Made by a program: the position numbers and the translations under genes. From assembly GCA_021774965.1 (NCBI GenBank), contig JAJFIL010000160.1, positions 1 to 38,254 of the forward strand: a stretch of 38,254 bases of DNA, read 5' to 3'. The notes beneath the pieces were generated by a model, which had not been told where the DNA came from, did no database searches, and worked only from the letters and a program-made list of their open reading frames with translations. This DNA is from Alphaproteobacteria bacterium. GTDB lineage: Bacteria; Pseudomonadota; Alphaproteobacteria; JAJFIK01. Positions 7,549-16,572 of the stretch are shown here, piece after piece (positions within the stretch are counted from its first letter, which is position 1; the number at the start of each line of letters is the position of its first letter).

Positions 7549-9062
7549 CAACGCGCCCCCATAACAGCTTCAATATAGGCGCTTGGATCAAGCAGACTTG
7601 CCGCCGCCGCATTAGTCAACTGAACAATCGGCTCGGCAAAAAGACCCAAAACCACCGCAGCAAATATGATGATTACCGTTGGCGCAAGCAGCGCGAATGA
7701 TCTGCCGCCCAGCATGGCGTCAAGGCTCGTTGCGTTCTCGGCAACAGGCTCAGTATCGCGCCAGAACGCCAGAGTGAAAACCTTGGCAAAAGCCAGCAGG
7801 GTCAAAAACCCACCCAGCAGGATTGAGGCTGCCAGCCAGGGCTCTCCTGCGGCAAGGCTGGCCTGAACCAGTACCACCTTGGGCCAGAAGCCTGAGAAAG
7901 GCGGCACGCCTGAGACCACGAAGGCCGCAACCAAAAATACGCCTGCAAAAATCGGCGCCGCACGATAGACCCCGGCAAGGCTGGCAAGATCATAGCCGCC
8001 GCCAATACGTCCTGCGATGCCCACCGCCATGAAAAGGGCCGTTGAGATCAACATGGAATGAACCACGTAGAACAAGCTGCCGGAAATCGCCAGCGGCGAT
8101 GAGAGCGCAAGGCCCGCAAGAATATAGCCAATGCCGCCAACAACGGCGAAAGCCACCACCCGGCGCACATCCGTTTGCGCCAGGGCGCCAAAGCCGCCCG
8201 CCAGAATGGTGGCAGCGGCGATGATCACCAGCAGGGTTGAGAAGATACCGCCGTCCAGAGGGAAAATCAGCGTGAAGGTTCGGAACAAGGCGTAGACGCC
8301 AACTTTGGTGAGCAAGCCCCCGAAGATGGCAGAGACCCCAGGCTGCGGCGTGTGATAGGACGCAGGAAGCCAGAAGAACAGCGGAAAGGCTGCGGACTTC
8401 ATCCCGAACGCCAGCAAATACAAGGCCGCCACGGCTGTGACCAGTCCGCGATTTTCAACTGCTGCCACCTTGCCGGCCAGATCGGCCATGGTCAGCGATC
8501 CCACCAAGCCGTAGAGCAGCCCCGTGGCGATCAGGAAAAACGTGGTCGCCAACAGATTGAGGGTTGCGTATTTCAGCGCCCCATCAAGCTGTTCCTTGCG
8601 TCCGCCTAAAACCAAAAGGCCAAAGGAGCCGATCAGCAAAACCTCGAACCAGACATAGAGATTGAAAATATCGCCAGTGAGGAACGCGCCGGAAACACCG
8701 CCCAACATGGCCAATAAAAGCGGAGTGTAGCCTACCCGACGAAAGTCAGAGCTTTGATCGCCGAGGCTATAGACCAGAGTCGCAAAACCAATGAGCGCGG
8801 TCAGAAAAGCAAGGCTAGCGCCCAAAATATCGGCGACAAAGACAATGCCGTAAGGCGCTGGCCAGGTCCCCATAGCCATGACCTGCGGGCCATCGCTAAG
8901 GACGCGGAAGAACAAGGTGCCGGAGGTCGCCACCATGGCCAAAGTGGTGATGATCCCGATGATCGTTTGCGCAATGGGCCGCCACCAGAAGACAGCGCAC
9001 AGCCCCGCGCCTAAAAGCGCCAGGAAGACCGGCGCGGCAATGATCCATTCCCCCACCATCAT
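7548..9062 (-). CDS. mrpD: Mrp-type Na+/H+ antiporter subunit D
   Basis: A 504-residue protein with about 14 transmembrane helices, homologous to the antiporter-like subunits of respiratory complex I (NuoL/M/N). The essential glutamate is in LYVWFEVLLIGSFGLL (Glu140), and a conserved lysine in DGALKYATLNLL (Lys164). The later segment LPASYHTPQPGVSAIFGGLLTKVGVYAL is the canonical helix 7-8 region. It forms one of the two proton/cation channels of the complex with MrpA. Its ATG overlaps the mrpC stop as ATGA, with a GGGGAGAG ribosome site just before it. Confidence 0.96.
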   Translation of the reverse strand: MMVGEWIIAAPVFLALLGAGLCAVFWWRPIAQTIIGIITTLAMVATSGTLFFRVLSDGPQVMAMGTWPAPYGIVFVADILGASLAFLTALIGFATLVYSLGDQSSDFRRVGYTPLLLAMLGGVSGAFLTGDIFNLYVWFEVLLIGSFGLLVLGGRKEQLDGALKYATLNLLATTFFLIATGLLYGLVGSLTMADLAGKVAAVENRGLVTAVAALYLLAFGMKSAAFPLFFWLPASYHTPQPGVSAIFGGLLTKVGVYALFRTFTLIFPLDGGIFSTLLVIIAAATILAGGFGALAQTDVRRVVAFAVVGGIGYILAGLALSSPLAISGSLFYVVHSMLISTALFMAVGIAGRIGGGYDLASLAGVYRAAPIFAGVFLVAAFVVSGVPPFSGFWPKVVLVQASLAAGEPWLAASILLGGFLTLLAFAKVFTLAFWRDTEPVAENATSLDAMLGGRSFALLAPTVIIIFAAVVLGLFAEPIVQLTNAAAASLLDPSAYIEAVMGAR

Positions 9063-9448
9063 GATTTACTCTCCCCTGCAGTATCTGATGGAGAGGTCGC
9101 TGGAGGCTCGGAAGCCGTCATCTCATCAGTGTCCACCGTGCCAAGTTCCTGATAAGTGCGATAGGTCAGCACAAGGATGAATGCAAACAGGGCAAAGCTG
9201 ATCACAATGGCGGTCAAGATAAGCGCCTGAGGCAATGGATTCGCAATGGCTTCGACAGGGACATATTCGTGGTCCGGGATCAAGGGCGGCACCTCAAGGG
9301 TCAAGCGCCCAGCGGTAAAGATCAAAAGGTGCGTCGCGTTGGACAGCATGAAGATGCCCAGGATCACACGCACATAGGACCGGCTGAGAAACAAGAAGAC
9401 CGAGATCGAAAACAGGATCCCCACAACAATGGCGAAAAGCGGTTCCAT
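9059..9448 (-). CDS. mrpC: Mrp-type Na+/H+ antiporter subunit C
   Basis: A 129-residue protein homologous to the complex I subunit NuoK, with three transmembrane helices: FAIVVGILFSISVFLFLS, then ILGIFMLSNATHLLIFTAG, then LPQALILTAIVISFALFAFIL. The motif DPLPQALVLTAIVI of MrpC appears as ANPLPQALILTAIVI. The C-terminal 25 residues are acidic and Ser/Thr rich. I placed the start at the ATG at 9448, where the mrpB stop and this start overlap as TAATG behind a GGAG site; an in-frame GTG three codons upstream is possible. Confidence 0.95.
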   Translation of the reverse strand: MEPLFAIVVGILFSISVFLFLSRSYVRVILGIFMLSNATHLLIFTAGRLTLEVPPLIPDHEYVPVEAIANPLPQALILTAIVISFALFAFILVLTYRTYQELGTVDTDEMTASEPPATSPSDTAGESKS

Positions 9449-9858
9449 TAGCGCCACTCCTCCAGAGCCAGAGCAATGGCGGTGATGGTTCCCACCACCA
9501 CGAGATAGACGCCGATGTCGAACACCACCGGTGTTGCCACCATGTGGATGTCAATATCTTCCGGCAGCCACCAAAGGCCGGTCAAATAAGGTTTGCCCAC
9601 AAAGAACGAAGGGATACCGCTCAGCGCTGCTGCGACAACACCCAAGCCGGCAATAGAGATGGGATGGATGACCATGGCTTTGCGCACCAGAGCGGGGCCA
9701 TCAGAGATCAAATAAAGCGCCATGGCGGAGGCGGCGATCAAACCGCCAATAAAGCCGCCGCCGGGAAGGTTATGTCCGCGGAATAAAACGAAGATGGAAA
9801 AGACCAACATCAAGCTGACCAAAAGCGGAACCACCGTGCGCAGGATCAGAGAGCTCAT
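9448..9858 (-). CDS. mrpB: Mrp-type Na+/H+ antiporter subunit B
   Basis: A 136-residue protein with four transmembrane helices. The segment [27 protein letters not shown] is the MrpB family hallmark, and [20 protein letters not shown] follows near the C-terminus. It lies next to the C-terminal part of MrpA in the assembled antiporter. Its start overlaps the mrpA stop by four bases (ATGA), indicating coupled translation. Confidence 0.95.
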   Translation of the reverse strand: MSSLILRTVVPLLVSLMLVFSIFVLFRGHNLPGGGFIGGLIAASAMALYLISDGPALVRKAMVIHPISIAGLGVVAAALSGIPSFFVGKPYLTGLWWLPEDIDIHMVATPVVFDIGVYLVVVGTITAIALALEEWR

Positions 9859-12185
9859 TTTGCGTCTCCCTGGTCTGCAGGCGGTTTGGGGGCCATCAGT
9901 TTACCGCGCCGAATTTTGATCAGCCCCAGAGCTGCCAAACCAGCCACCATGACAACGGTGATCTCGCCCAATGTATCGAGCGCCCGGAAGTCCACCAGGA
10001 TCACATTGACGATGTTGCGCCCGTGGGCTTGGGTGTAAGAGTTTTCCGCAAAATACGTGCTTAGTGAAAGATCCAGGGTACCGGATGTAATGGCGATCAG
10101 CAGCACCGTGAAAGAGGCTCCCACCGCGATGGCAATAATTGCATCTCGCATGGACGGCAGCGCATCTCTACTGTCATAGGTATCGACAGGCAGGCGCAAC
10201 AGCACCAATGCGATGATCACAACCGACAAGGTCTCCACCATGAACTGGGTAAAGGCGAGATCCGGCGCACCGAATAGCAAGAAGATAAGGGCAACGGAAA
10301 ACCCGGTTACCCCCATGGACAGGATGGCTTGTAATCGGGAGCGGGCAAACATCAGCGCAAACGCGCCGGTAACCGCCAGCGCCAAAACGCCATAAACCCG
10401 CCACGGCGCCTCAGGGAACTGGAAGCTTTCCGGCATCATGTCAAAGGCGAGAACCGGCGCACCGAGCGTGATTGCCAGAACTGACAGGGTCATCACCACA
10501 TAAGATCTCAGCTTCCCGCGCTGGATCAGGCCGGTGATCCATTGGGAAAAACGATCAAGACCGGCAAGGAATTGATCCGAACCTTTGTCGGGGCCCCACC
10601 AGTTGCCCATAAGAGAGTTTGCGGCTTTCCGGATCCGTTCGGAATACCAAAAGCAGATCATGCCAAATATGATCGTCACCCCGCTGAGAATAAGCGGCAG
10701 GCCGGGTACAAAAGCCAGGTGCAATTCTACATGCGCACTATGGCCCGTGATCGCGCCGGTCATGGGGCTGACGAAATAGGTCGCTGCCAGCTCAGGCCAG
10801 ACCCCAAACAAAAATCCGCAAGCGCCCAGCAGAACAGGGCCCAGCCAAATGCTTGGCGGGCCTTCACGCGGGGCCTTGGGGGTTGTCACGATGGGGCCAT
10901 AAAATGGCCGAATGGATACCACCGCGGCAATGGCCAGCATCAGCGCATTTCCCACTACCGCTACGGCTGTAATGATTGTCGCAAGATCCATATGGGTGGT
11001 GGCTTCATAGATCACTTCCTTGGCAATAAAGCCAAAGAACAGCGGCACGCCCATCATGGAGAGGGCTGCAAAAATAGCGGCAAAGGCAGTGATTGGCATG
11101 GCACCGCCAAGCCCCCCAAGGCCTAAGGTCTCGCGTGTGCCGGTCTGGTGATCCACAGAACCTGCCACTAGAAACAAAGCGCCCTTGAAGAAGGAATGCG
11201 CGATGAGATAGATCACGGCCGCTTCCACCGCCATCTCTGAGCCCAGCCCCAGTAACATGACCAAAAGCCCGAGGCTTGCCACTGTTGTGTAGGCCAGCAT
11301 CAGCTTCAGATCGACCTGGCGCAGGCCCAATATGGTGCCGATGATCAATGTAATGCCGCCAAAGATGGGCAGGACGGTTGTCCAAAGCTCGGTGCCTCCC
11401 AGCACCGGATGCATGCGTGCCAGCAGATAGACACCCGCCTTGACCATGGTGGCTGAATGAAGAAAGGCGCTCACCGGGGTGGGGGCTTCCATGGCATTGG
11501 GCAGCCAGAAGTGAAATGGGAACTGAGCTGATTTGGTAAAAGCGCCAGCCAGGATCAGAATGAAAATAGGCACATACAAGGCATCATCGGCGATGGACCC
11601 GTTACTAAGGATCTCGGACATCTCATAGGTGCCGGAGGCCATGCCCAGCAGTACCAGCCCGCCCAACATGGCCAAGCCGCCCCCCGCTGTCACATAGAGC
11701 GCTTGAATGGCGGACCGCCGCGCCTTGGCATTTGCGTGATTAAACCCAATCAGCAGGAACGACGTAATGGAGGTGAGTTCCCAGAACACAAACAGGGTGA
11801 TCAGGTTGTCTGCCAGCACCAGCCCCAGCATGGAGCCCATGAAGGCCAGGATAAATCCGTAGAACCGGCCCTGATGAGGGTGACCTTTAAGATAGCCCCC
11901 CGTATAGATCACGATGATGGTACCGATGCCGCTGATCAAAAGCGCAAAAACAAGGCTGAGCCCATCCAGATAAAACGAGAGCTGAACCCCAAAACTTGAG
12001 ACCCACGGGATCGCCTCGCGCACCACGCCGCCTGCGGCGATGCCGGGAATTTGCAAGAAAAAGAAGGCAAATATACTGGCAGGCAACAGAGCCAGCACCC
12101 AGCCACTGAGGGGCCGGGTCAGCCGATGCACGGTAGGAGCAAGGAACGCCAGCACAAAGCCGGACAGCACCGCATGCAATATCAT
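9855..12185 (-). CDS. mrpA: Mrp-type Na+/H+ antiporter subunit A
   Basis: A 776-residue polytopic protein, normal for MrpA, homologous to NuoL with a C-terminal extension carrying the NuoJ-like/DUF4040 part ([20 protein letters not shown], about residue 650). The essential glutamate is in [18 protein letters not shown] (about residue 136), and the broken-helix region reads [27 protein letters not shown]. MrpA with MrpD carries out cation/proton exchange for sodium resistance and pH homeostasis. It is the first gene of the mrpABCDEFG operon, with all junctions overlapping or under 10 bp. The ATG at 12185 is preferred over the preceding TTG. The 195-bp leader upstream holds no gene, and I see no recognisable riboswitch in it. 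Confidence 0.96.
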   Translation of the reverse strand: MILHAVLSGFVLAFLAPTVHRLTRPLSGWVLALLPASIFAFFFLQIPGIAAGGVVREAIPWVSSFGVQLSFYLDGLSLVFALLISGIGTIIVIYTGGYLKGHPHQGRFYGFILAFMGSMLGLVLADNLITLFVFWELTSITSFLLIGFNHANAKARRSAIQALYVTAGGGLAMLGGLVLLGMASGTYEMSEILSNGSIADDALYVPIFILILAGAFTKSAQFPFHFWLPNAMEAPTPVSAFLHSATMVKAGVYLLARMHPVLGGTELWTTVLPIFGGITLIIGTILGLRQVDLKLMLAYTTVASLGLLVMLLGLGSEMAVEAAVIYLIAHSFFKGALFLVAGSVDHQTGTRETLGLGGLGGAMPITAFAAIFAALSMMGVPLFFGFIAKEVIYEATTHMDLATIITAVAVVGNALMLAIAAVVSIRPFYGPIVTTPKAPREGPPSIWLGPVLLGACGFLFGVWPELAATYFVSPMTGAITGHSAHVELHLAFVPGLPLILSGVTIIFGMICFWYSERIRKAANSLMGNWWGPDKGSDQFLAGLDRFSQWITGLIQRGKLRSYVVMTLSVLAITLGAPVLAFDMMPESFQFPEAPWRVYGVLALAVTGAFALMFARSRLQAILSMGVTGFSVALIFLLFGAPDLAFTQFMVETLSVVIIALVLLRLPVDTYDSRDALPSMRDAIIAIAVGASFTVLLIAITSGTLDLSLSTYFAENSYTQAHGRNIVNVILVDFRALDTLGEITVVMVAGLAALGLIKIRRGKLMAPKPPADQGDAK

Positions 12186-12380
12186 CAAGGAGCCTACCCC
12201 ATTTGCCCATGAATGAAGGGGACGGGGCTCGCTATTGCTCTAGCGTGCCCTGCCCCCAAGAAGAATCCATCGGACAATAGACGTCTCAGGGGCAAGGCTT
12301 CAACTGTTTCAGTGGCTCTTCCACAGGTATTTAGGTGCGATCTCTCGCCTCCCCCCTGCCAGAAGAGCGGCCAGAGCTGA

Positions 12381-13058
12381 TCAGTCCTTGTTCGCCATGG
12401 ACCGAGCCAGGCACGGACACTCTGCCGCCATGACCTCACAGGCATATTCCAGGTAGTGATCCAGGGCTGCCAGCATCACCTTTTGATTGGAGGTGCCCAT
12501 GCGGGCTGCGAGAATTTTAAGCTTCCGAACCCGTTCCGGATCCAACCGTGTGATCACCCTTGCTTTTGCCCCTTGCGGCAAGGTTTGGGTAACAGCGGTC
12601 GGCAAAGGCAGCTCACAGCAATCACCAGAACTCAGCGTTGCCTTGCGATGAGCTTTCTTGCGCAATTCTGGTGTTGAGAACGGCTTCTCATCTTCCTTCA
12701 GCTCGGGCTCCATCACCGGCTCAAGCGCTGGCTCAGGCGGCCCCTCCCGTGCCTCAACAGGCTCACGTTCGGGTTCCTCTACCTGAGCCACTGGCTCTAC
12801 CGGACCCACTGGGGCGAGCACAGGTTCAGGATCCGGCTCGTGATAAACCGGCGGCCGGGGCACATCTGGTTGGCGGGCAACGCCATGGGTATGCAGAGAA
12901 ACCCCATCCAGATGAGCAGGAGCCGGGCTCGCTTCACCCTTTCGGGCCATGATCCCGGCGGTGAGAGAGGCGAAGCCGCCTCCGTTCTGGCCGTTCTGGC
13001 CACCGCCCCCGTTTGGGCCTGAGGCATTGCCGTTTTTGAAAGCTGGTTGTTCATTCAT
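12381..13058 (-). CDS. Ribbon-helix-helix protein with long Pro/Glu linker, partner of ParA-like ATPase
   Basis: A 225-residue protein in three parts: a Gly/Asn-rich N-terminus (residues 10-30), a disordered Pro/Glu/Val-rich linker (about 60-125, repeated PEP/EPV steps), and a C-terminal ribbon-helix-helix unit. That unit reads ARVITRLDPERVRKLKILAARM then GTSNQKVMLAALDHYLEYA, i.e. one beta strand and two helices in the usual order. It ends with two cysteines (ECPCL). GGAGG lies 7 nt before its ATG. It starts 12 bp after the ParA-like gene on the same strand. In type Ib partition systems a small RHH protein serves as centromere-binding partner and repressor, so this may be the DNA-binding partner here; that is inference. 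Confidence 0.8.
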   Translation of the reverse strand: MNEQPAFKNGNASGPNGGGGQNGQNGGGFASLTAGIMARKGEASPAPAHLDGVSLHTHGVARQPDVPRPPVYHEPDPEPVLAPVGPVEPVAQVEEPEREPVEAREGPPEPALEPVMEPELKEDEKPFSTPELRKKAHRKATLSSGDCCELPLPTAVTQTLPQGAKARVITRLDPERVRKLKILAARMGTSNQKVMLAALDHYLEYACEVMAAECPCLARSMANKD

Positions 13059-13070
13059 GATCCTGCCTCC

Positions 13071-13808
13071 TTAAGCGCTTGCCGAGGCGCGGCGGCCAAA
13101 AGCCGGTGCGGACTTGCCAAGAGCATTGATGCGCGGGCCCACGGCACGGACGCCGCGTTCATGACCTTCCTCTTCCAACCGGGAAAGGCGGTCGGAGAGA
13201 TAATCCCAAAGGGCTGATATCTCCAACGAGGATTTGCACTTGGGATTGACCTCCATGACCGTCCGGCCATCGATCATGCTGGCGGCATAATCGGTGCGGT
13301 GATGCAAGGTCACCGGAGCCACAGTCCCGTGCTGGGAGAGGGCAACAGCGGCCTCCCCCGTGATGCGGGCCCTGGGGTTGGCAGCATTGAGAACAAACAC
13401 CATGGGTTTGTTCCTGCTTTCCACGATGTCCACCGTGGCCCCCACTGCACGCAGATCATGCGGGCTGGGCCGTGTTGGCAGGACCACCAGATCCGCCATG
13501 GCCACCACTTCGGCAATCGCGCGGGTGACCGCCGGAGGCGTATCAATGACCACAAGCCGATATCCTTCGGACCGAGCCCGTTCGATATCGTGCAGCAAAT
13601 TGGGGAACGTGCATTGCATGAATGCCGGCGCGGGGGTCTCCCGCACATTCCACCATTTTGCCAAAGAGCCTTGCGGGTCCGTATCAATCAACGCGACAGG
13701 CCCTGCGCCCTGCCGTTCTGCTTCAACGGCCACGTGGCCTGATAGTGTTGTTTTTCCTGAGCCGCCTTTTTGAGATGCAAAGACAAGCACATGCATCGGT
13801 ACTGACAT
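13071..13808 (-). CDS. ParA/MinD family ATPase
   Basis: A 245-residue cytoplasmic ATPase. The deviant Walker A motif is complete, ASQKGGSGKTTLS with the signature lysine at residue 14 and the P-loop lysine at 19. Switch I/A' is LIDTDPQGSLAKWW, Walker B is RLVVIDTPPA, and FVLNAANPRARI carries the usual base-binding region. No N-terminal helix-turn-helix domain is present, so this is a short (type Ib-like or orphan) ParA that does not repress itself. It is not the canonical chromosomal ParA, whose partner is ParB. The start at 13808 has GGGAAG upstream; the frame extends to 14030 but that extension is not ParA-like. It is cotranscribed with the ribbon-helix-helix gene. Confidence 0.92.
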   Translation of the reverse strand: MSVPMHVLVFASQKGGSGKTTLSGHVAVEAERQGAGPVALIDTDPQGSLAKWWNVRETPAPAFMQCTFPNLLHDIERARSEGYRLVVIDTPPAVTRAIAEVVAMADLVVLPTRPSPHDLRAVGATVDIVESRNKPMVFVLNAANPRARITGEAAVALSQHGTVAPVTLHHRTDYAASMIDGRTVMEVNPKCKSSLEISALWDYLSDRLSRLEEEGHERGVRAVGPRINALGKSAPAFGRRASASA

Positions 13809-13834
13809 GGCTTCCCATCCTCCGAGCCATAGTT

Positions 13835-14053
13835 TCATTGCACATACGGACCATCCGTATGCTGATAACCGATAGGGGCTTGAAAGAAATTCAGAGCAGT
13901 CCCTTCGGCAACCCCGCTGCCCTTCTTTCCACGTGAAAGTGACGGGCCGGTGGTTTTGCGTCCCGCCTTTCCAGACGGTTTGCCTTTTCGAGGAAGCGCA
14001 GAAGGGGCGGCGCATCCCTTCCTCTCGCACTTCGTACTTGTCAGGCTAGGCAT
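13835..14053 (-). CDS. Doubtful small basic protein upstream of the ParA-like gene
   Basis: A 72-residue frame, rich in Lys, Gly and Ser (KGKPSGKAGRKTTGPSLSRG), with no recognised motif and only weak ribosome-binding sequence. It fills most of the 301-bp divergent region between the ParA-like and acyltransferase genes and ends 26 bp before ParA. The palindrome at 13843-13861 lies in its last codons. It could be real, but this may also be only untranslated leader. I keep it as a possibility. Confidence 0.25.
   Translation of the reverse strand: MPSLTSTKCERKGCAAPSALPRKGKPSGKAGRKTTGPSLSRGKKGSGVAEGTALNFFQAPIGYQHTDGPYVQ
13843..13861. promoter_or_regulatory. Perfect 19-bp palindrome upstream of the ParA/RHH pair, possible operator
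   Basis: CATACGGA and TCCGTATG are perfect reverse complements with a CCA spacer, ending 34 bp before the ParA-like start codon. The 8-bp arms make chance unlikely. Ribbon-helix-helix proteins bind short palindromes as dimers, so the downstream RHH protein is the natural candidate. Confidence 0.55.
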
Positions 14054-14059
14054 AGCGCT

Positions 14060-14074
14060 TTAACGAGGTATTAA
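14060..14074. promoter_or_regulatory. Perfect CtrA-type box TTAA-N7-TTAA
   Basis: TTAA at 14060-14063 and 14071-14074 are separated by exactly 7 nt, the full consensus for the alphaproteobacterial cell-cycle regulator CtrA. It lies 35 bp before the acyltransferase start and in the region that diverges toward the ParA/RHH pair, so either or both may be controlled. Confidence 0.5.
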
Positions 14075-14109
14075 ATGGACAGTTTGATCCAAATGTCGGA
14101 TATACCCCT

Positions 14110-14832
14110 ATGCGCAGAGATCACCGCCCCCTTTGGCTTCGAAACATGATGGCGTCCTATGAGGCGTGGTATGCGGAGCATTTTCTTCACCCCCACTTTG
14201 ACGGAATTGGCCCAGGCAGCCACATCGCAAGGCCCTGGGGCATTCATGTACACGGCCAAGGTATCACGGTTGGCAATCATGTGCATATGAGTTCTGCTGT
14301 ATCTCAGGATGTCTGGATGACATCGTGGAATTGGGTGGACAGGCACGGCCAAATTGAGATTGGCGATTATGCTTTGATCACCCCTGGAGTGCGCATTTCT
14401 TCTTCTACCAAAATTTCCATTGGGCGCGGGACAATGTTGGCAGGCAATGTATACCTCACTGACAGTGACTGGCATGGCACTTACGACCGCACGCAAGAAA
14501 TGGGCAAGACCGCCCCCATCACCTTGGGTGAAAATGTCTGGATCGGCGACAGCTCAATTGTCTGTAAGGGCGTTACCATCGGGGATAACTCAATTATTGG
14601 AGCTGGCTCTGTTGTGGTCAAAGACGTGCCCGCCAATACCATCGCTGCGGGAAACCCCGCCAAGGTCGTGAAAGAGCTTGATCCCAATGAGCCGCGCCGC
14701 ACACGCATGGATTATTTCAGTGATCCAGCCAAGCTGAATGCAGACATGGCGTATCTGCATCGCCACATGCTCAAAGGCAATTCGGCCTGGGGATGGATAC
14801 GGTCTGTTCTTTTCCCAAGGAAAACGGACTAA
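14110..14832 (+). CDS. Left-handed beta-helix (hexapeptide repeat) acyltransferase
   Basis: A 240-residue protein of the LbH acetyltransferase family (as in WcaF, maltose and chloramphenicol acetyltransferases). Hexapeptide repeats run from about residue 45 to 190: HVHGQGITVGNHVHM, IEIGDYALITPGVRI, ISIGRGTMLAGNVYLTD, then ITLGENVWIGDSSIV and CKGVTIGDNSIIGAGSVVV. The closing AAGNPAKVVKEL is typical. A histidine in DSDWHGTYD is a candidate catalytic base. Such enzymes acetylate sugars for surface polysaccharides, but the substrate is unknown. No clear ribosome site precedes the ATG; MMASYEAWY at 14147 is an alternative start. Its stop overlaps the stop of the convergent DUF2336 gene. A CtrA box lies upstream. 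Confidence 0.88.
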   Translation: MRRDHRPLWLRNMMASYEAWYAEHFLHPHFDGIGPGSHIARPWGIHVHGQGITVGNHVHMSSAVSQDVWMTSWNWVDRHGQIEIGDYALITPGVRISSSTKISIGRGTMLAGNVYLTDSDWHGTYDRTQEMGKTAPITLGENVWIGDSSIVCKGVTIGDNSIIGAGSVVVKDVPANTIAAGNPAKVVKELDPNEPRRTRMDYFSDPAKLNADMAYLHRHMLKGNSAWGWIRSVLFPRKTD

Positions 14833-15968
14833 GCCGCGAGCTGATCCTGCATCACGTCCCACATCTTCACCGTGGCAAGGGCACCATCGGGGGCAATGCT
14901 GTCATAGATGCGAGCGACCTGTTCAATCTGCCCAGGGGGGCGCGGGGTTCCAAAACGGCGATAGTCGTTCTTCAGCAAAACCGAGGTAAATTGCGTCCGA
15001 TCAGCGTCAAGGGCACGGCATAAAACAGCCAGAGCCTCGCCGCCTTCGTCGATGAGTATCCGCTCCACGCTTTTCTTGCGGATCGACAGATATCTCGAAA
15101 CACCACTGGCAAAATCACCCAGACGCCCGGCCTTGATGTGACCGATAAGCTCGGACACCGGCACCCAACGATTGGCGGGCTTGCCGCCTATAGCTTGATC
15201 AATGGCGTCCCGCAGACCAACAATCTCAGGATCGGCCAGACCGTCACTCACCGCTTCCTTGAGCAAAATGTCCAATTGCCCGGGGCGGATCGAGAACCGC
15301 TCCAGGATTTGCTGGCGCAGACCACCTCTTGTGGACCAGAAAATCTGTTGGGCAATCATCTCCGGCAACTCGTTCCGATTGACCAATGCCTGCTGCATCT
15401 GATTGTTGCCGCTGGCCCAACCGGCGATCTTGCCAAAATCCGAGTTTTGGATCTCCGAGCCATCGTTCTCAAGAAGGGCCAAAATGGCGTCGGTTGCCCC
15501 AGTTTCAATGATAGCACTGCTCACCGATTTGCTGACGTTTGGCCGCCCGGCGATAGCCGTCGCGTGCTCGGGGCCTTTGTCTTCGATAACTTCAATCAGT
15601 AGATCATCGTCAAAGAGTACGCTTTGACTGAGCACCGGCTCTGCAACTTCAATCTCATCGTGGGCGAGAAACTCAAGCAACCCGCGTGGTGCATTCGGCA
15701 GGTTGGCGATCTGCTCTGCCAGTTTCCGGCGAACCGCAAGTTCTGCCTGTTCAGCCATTTGCCGGATTAGGGGAACAAACTGTTCTTCCTCCCGTTCCTG
15801 CAAGGCGCCATCACGGGTTTTGAGCATGGAGACCATTGTTCCAAGGAGCCCCTCCGCGGAGCCCCCCTGGCTGACTTCTTGGGCCTGATGCAGAGCATCG
15901 GCATGTACCAGCAATGTCTGACGATCCGCCTCACTGTGGACTGAAGTATTCTTGTCCGTCTGCGCCAT
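14829..15968 (-). CDS. DUF2336 domain-containing protein
   Basis: A 379-residue, mostly helical, soluble protein. The region from about residue 70 on (AELAVRRKLAEQIANLPNAP, LLEFLAHDEIEVAEPVLSQS, IEVIEDKGPEHATAIAGRPNVS) has the repeated helical pattern and the wording I associate with alphaproteobacterial DUF2336 proteins, which look like HEAT/ARM-type repeats. Function is not established; some relatives are linked with polarity or signalling. The ATG at 15968 is preferred over the TTG three codons upstream. Upstream lies a 250-bp divergent region with two GANTC sites, so cell-cycle-linked expression is possible. Confidence 0.82.
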   Translation of the reverse strand: MAQTDKNTSVHSEADRQTLLVHADALHQAQEVSQGGSAEGLLGTMVSMLKTRDGALQEREEEQFVPLIRQMAEQAELAVRRKLAEQIANLPNAPRGLLEFLAHDEIEVAEPVLSQSVLFDDDLLIEVIEDKGPEHATAIAGRPNVSKSVSSAIIETGATDAILALLENDGSEIQNSDFGKIAGWASGNNQMQQALVNRNELPEMIAQQIFWSTRGGLRQQILERFSIRPGQLDILLKEAVSDGLADPEIVGLRDAIDQAIGGKPANRWVPVSELIGHIKAGRLGDFASGVSRYLSIRKKSVERILIDEGGEALAVLCRALDADRTQFTSVLLKNDYRRFGTPRPPGQIEQVARIYDSIAPDGALATVKMWDVMQDQLAA

Positions 15969-16063
15969 GATGATCAACTATCCCAAAACACGTTGTTGCA
16001 TGATGTGCTCTATGTGAGGCTTCAGTTTAAGTTTGTAAGCTCTAAGAGCGGGTTGTTCGTATC

Positions 16064-16077
16064 GAATCAATTGAATC
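16064..16077. promoter_or_regulatory. Two GAATC (GANTC, CcrM) sites 9 bp apart in a divergent promoter
   Basis: GAATC at 16064-16068 and 16073-16077 lie in the intergenic region between the DUF2336 gene and the small lipoprotein gene. GANTC is the CcrM methylation sequence of alphaproteobacteria, and GcrA/CcrM-controlled promoters carry such sites near the promoter core. Confidence 0.4.
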
Positions 16078-16219
16078 GTTATTTTGTCACGGCAATAAAA
16101 TCACCAACGAGTAAAGCCAACGAAACGACGGGTTTCTCTGCTGGACTTGTTTGAACGCTTAAGGATAATGGGGCGTTAATTGTTCTTCGACGACTCAAGT
16201 ACAGATGCAGGTGAGCAAC

Positions 16220-16570
16220 ATGAGGCCCGGAATGTTTCGCAGCGCAGCAATGAATATCGCTCTTGCCCTCCTGGCGACAGGAACACTGGCGCTGGCCGGG
16301 TGTGAGACCGCTCGCGATCCACAAGTTCTGCAGAACCCAAACTATTCAGCAGGTTACGCCGACGGCTGCCAAACGGCCCACACCCGCGTTACGGGCTTTG
16401 ATGACACTATCATTCGCAATGAAGCGTTGGCGGAGATTGAGCCCATCTATGACATGGGCTGGCGCGATGGCTATAGTGCGTGCGGAGAAGGCGATTTCGA
16501 CACCAGCGATGGCGCGACCCGAGAGGTTTTCCGCCGCGGATCTGAACATTACACATCGGCACCTTATTGA
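16220..16570 (+). CDS. Small putative lipoprotein
   Basis: A 116-residue protein. The N-terminus (MRPGMFRSAAMNIALALLATGTLALAGCE) is a lipoprotein signal with lipobox LALAGC, so the mature protein would be lipidated at the cysteine. The mature part is about 85 residues, with paired motifs GYADGCQTAH and GWRDGYSACGEG that look like an internal duplication and carry two cysteines. The start at 16220 has AGGTGAG 5 nt upstream; an ATG at 16205 would only lengthen the signal. It is followed within 2 bp by another small envelope gene. Function unknown. Confidence 0.75.
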   Translation: MRPGMFRSAAMNIALALLATGTLALAGCETARDPQVLQNPNYSAGYADGCQTAHTRVTGFDDTIIRNEALAEIEPIYDMGWRDGYSACGEGDFDTSDGATREVFRRGSEHYTSAPY

Positions 16571-16572
16571 TC

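Noticed and set aside
10542-11126. 194-residue + strand frame
   Set aside because: Antisense to mrpA, whose protein is conserved throughout this stretch.
12186-12380. Possible riboswitch in the mrp leader
   Set aside because: The leader is long enough, but I could not match it to any sodium, pH or nucleotide riboswitch pattern, nor find a convincing terminator/antiterminator pair.
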